From positions 1 to 6,720 of the forward strand of contig NZOP01000025.1 of the NCBI GenBank assembly GCA_002693165.1: 6,720 nucleotides of DNA, read 5' to 3'. The DNA is from Nitrososphaerota archaeon. Lineage in GTDB: Archaea; Thermoproteota; Nitrososphaeria; Nitrososphaerales; UBA57. Below, in pieces: positions 6,331-6,720 of this stretch. Each line of letters opens with the position of its first letter. Positions within the stretch are counted from its first letter, which is position 1. The translations under genes were made by a program, and so were the position numbers. Below the pieces are notes generated by a model. The model ran no database searches and was not told where the DNA came from. It saw only the letters and a list, made by a program, of their open reading frames with translations.

Positions 6331-6720
6331 TTAATATTTTCTAGAAGCAGGCTCTAAGTCATTTATTACAACTTTTTCTATTGAAATATTAGGTCCATTA
6401 ATAGATTTATTAATCAATATATGTTTGAGCCACCTATCATCATCACGTAAAGGAAAATCAAGTCGATAATGAGAACCACGACTCTCTTCTCGTGTTAAAG
6501 AAGAAACGGCAATAATTTCAGAAATATCAAGCATATTAAGTAATTCAAAATAATTACAAATATCAATATTTGAAATTTTATAAATAGACGAGTCGTCAAA
6601 TTTGTGTTTTAAAGATTGAATAGTATTTATAGCTTCATTCAAAGATTGTTTATCCCTACAAATACCAACATTAGATGTCATTAATGTCCGAAGTTTATTA
6701 GAAATAGAATCTATATTTGG
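6331..6720 (-). CDS. sdhA: Succinate dehydrogenase/fumarate reductase flavoprotein subunit, C-terminal part (partial)
   Basis: The minus-strand frame stays open to the right window edge; 129 residues plus the stop are visible, so the N-terminal FAD-binding region lies outside. The visible part starts PNIDSISNKLRTLMTSNVGI, which resembles the helical region of SdhA/FrdA that precedes the NVG motif, so the internal ATG at 6681 is not the true start. The diagnostic block is REESRGSHYRLDFPLRDDDRW followed by LKH (117-94 residues from the end depending on the edge; genomic 6423-6492), corresponding to the conserved R-x-ESRG-x-H-x-R-x-DxP-RDD element near the SdhA C-terminus. The chain ends PASRKY, like the P-x-R-x-Y ending of many SdhA proteins. 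The subunit oxidises succinate or reduces fumarate with bound FAD at the membrane-associated complex; direction cannot be told from this fragment. The isocitrate dehydrogenase gene follows after 43 nt. Confidence 0.93.
   Translation of the reverse strand, partial: PNIDSISNKLRTLMTSNVGICRDKQSLNEAINTIQSLKHKFDDSSIYKISNIDICNYFELLNMLDISEIIAVSSLTREESRGSHYRLDFPLRDDDRWLKHILINKSINGPNISIEKVVINDLEPASRKY

Noticed and set aside
6331..6681. The flavoprotein fragment as a complete 116-residue gene starting at the ATG at 6681.
   Set aside because: The frame stays open upstream to the window edge, and those codons continue the SdhA-like sequence.
1..6720. tRNA/rRNA genes, CRISPR arrays, insertion sequences, att sites or long repeats.
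   Set aside because: None was found by eye on either strand; genes fill nearly all the window and the largest gap is 88 nt.

Overview
The window is a dense, AT-rich stretch (about 30% G+C by eye) of archaeal housekeeping genes. The best fit is an ammonia-oxidising marine thaumarchaeon (Nitrososphaerota, Nitrosopumilus/Nitrosopelagicus-like). The reasons are an archaea-only GatD/GatE pair, a single-chain GuaA (many euryarchaea split it into two subunits), TATA-like elements instead of bacterial -35/-10 boxes, TTG starts, no Shine-Dalgarno motifs, and strong AGA/ATA/AAA codon preference. The lineage call is inference from gene content; no search was run.

Layout. Positions 1-54 hold the probable last 17 codons of an unrecognised plus-strand gene. 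A short gap with a TATA-like element leads into gatD (119-1426, TTG start) and gatE (1432-3324), a two-gene operon with a 5-nt gap. GatDE is the archaeal amidotransferase that turns Glu-tRNA(Gln) into Gln-tRNA(Gln). The gatE stop codon directly abuts, with no spacer, the stop codon of guaA, which runs the other way. On the minus strand, read from right to left: the C-terminal end of a succinate dehydrogenase/fumarate reductase flavoprotein (6331-6720, cut by the window edge); an isocitrate dehydrogenase-type enzyme (5277-6287, TTG start) with NADP-type cofactor residues; an 88-nt gap with a TATA-like element; a 113-residue coiled-coil plus zinc-ribbon-like protein (4847-5188); and guaA, GMP synthase (3325-4854), which overlaps that small gene by 8 nt.

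How they fit together. The flavoprotein and the isocitrate dehydrogenase belong to the citric-acid-cycle segment that makes 2-oxoglutarate, the carbon skeleton of glutamate and glutamine. GatDE and GuaA are both glutamine amidotransferases. The metabolic theme is plausible, but the two strands are separate transcription units and no shared regulation is visible.

Novelty. There is no mobile element, CRISPR array, RNA gene or defence system. The points most worth a second look are the small zinc-ribbon protein coupled to guaA, the altered active-site signature of the isocitrate dehydrogenase, the altered C-terminus of GuaA at the zero-spacer convergent junction, and out-of-frame ATGs 4-10 nt upstream of the start codons of the three promoter-proximal genes.
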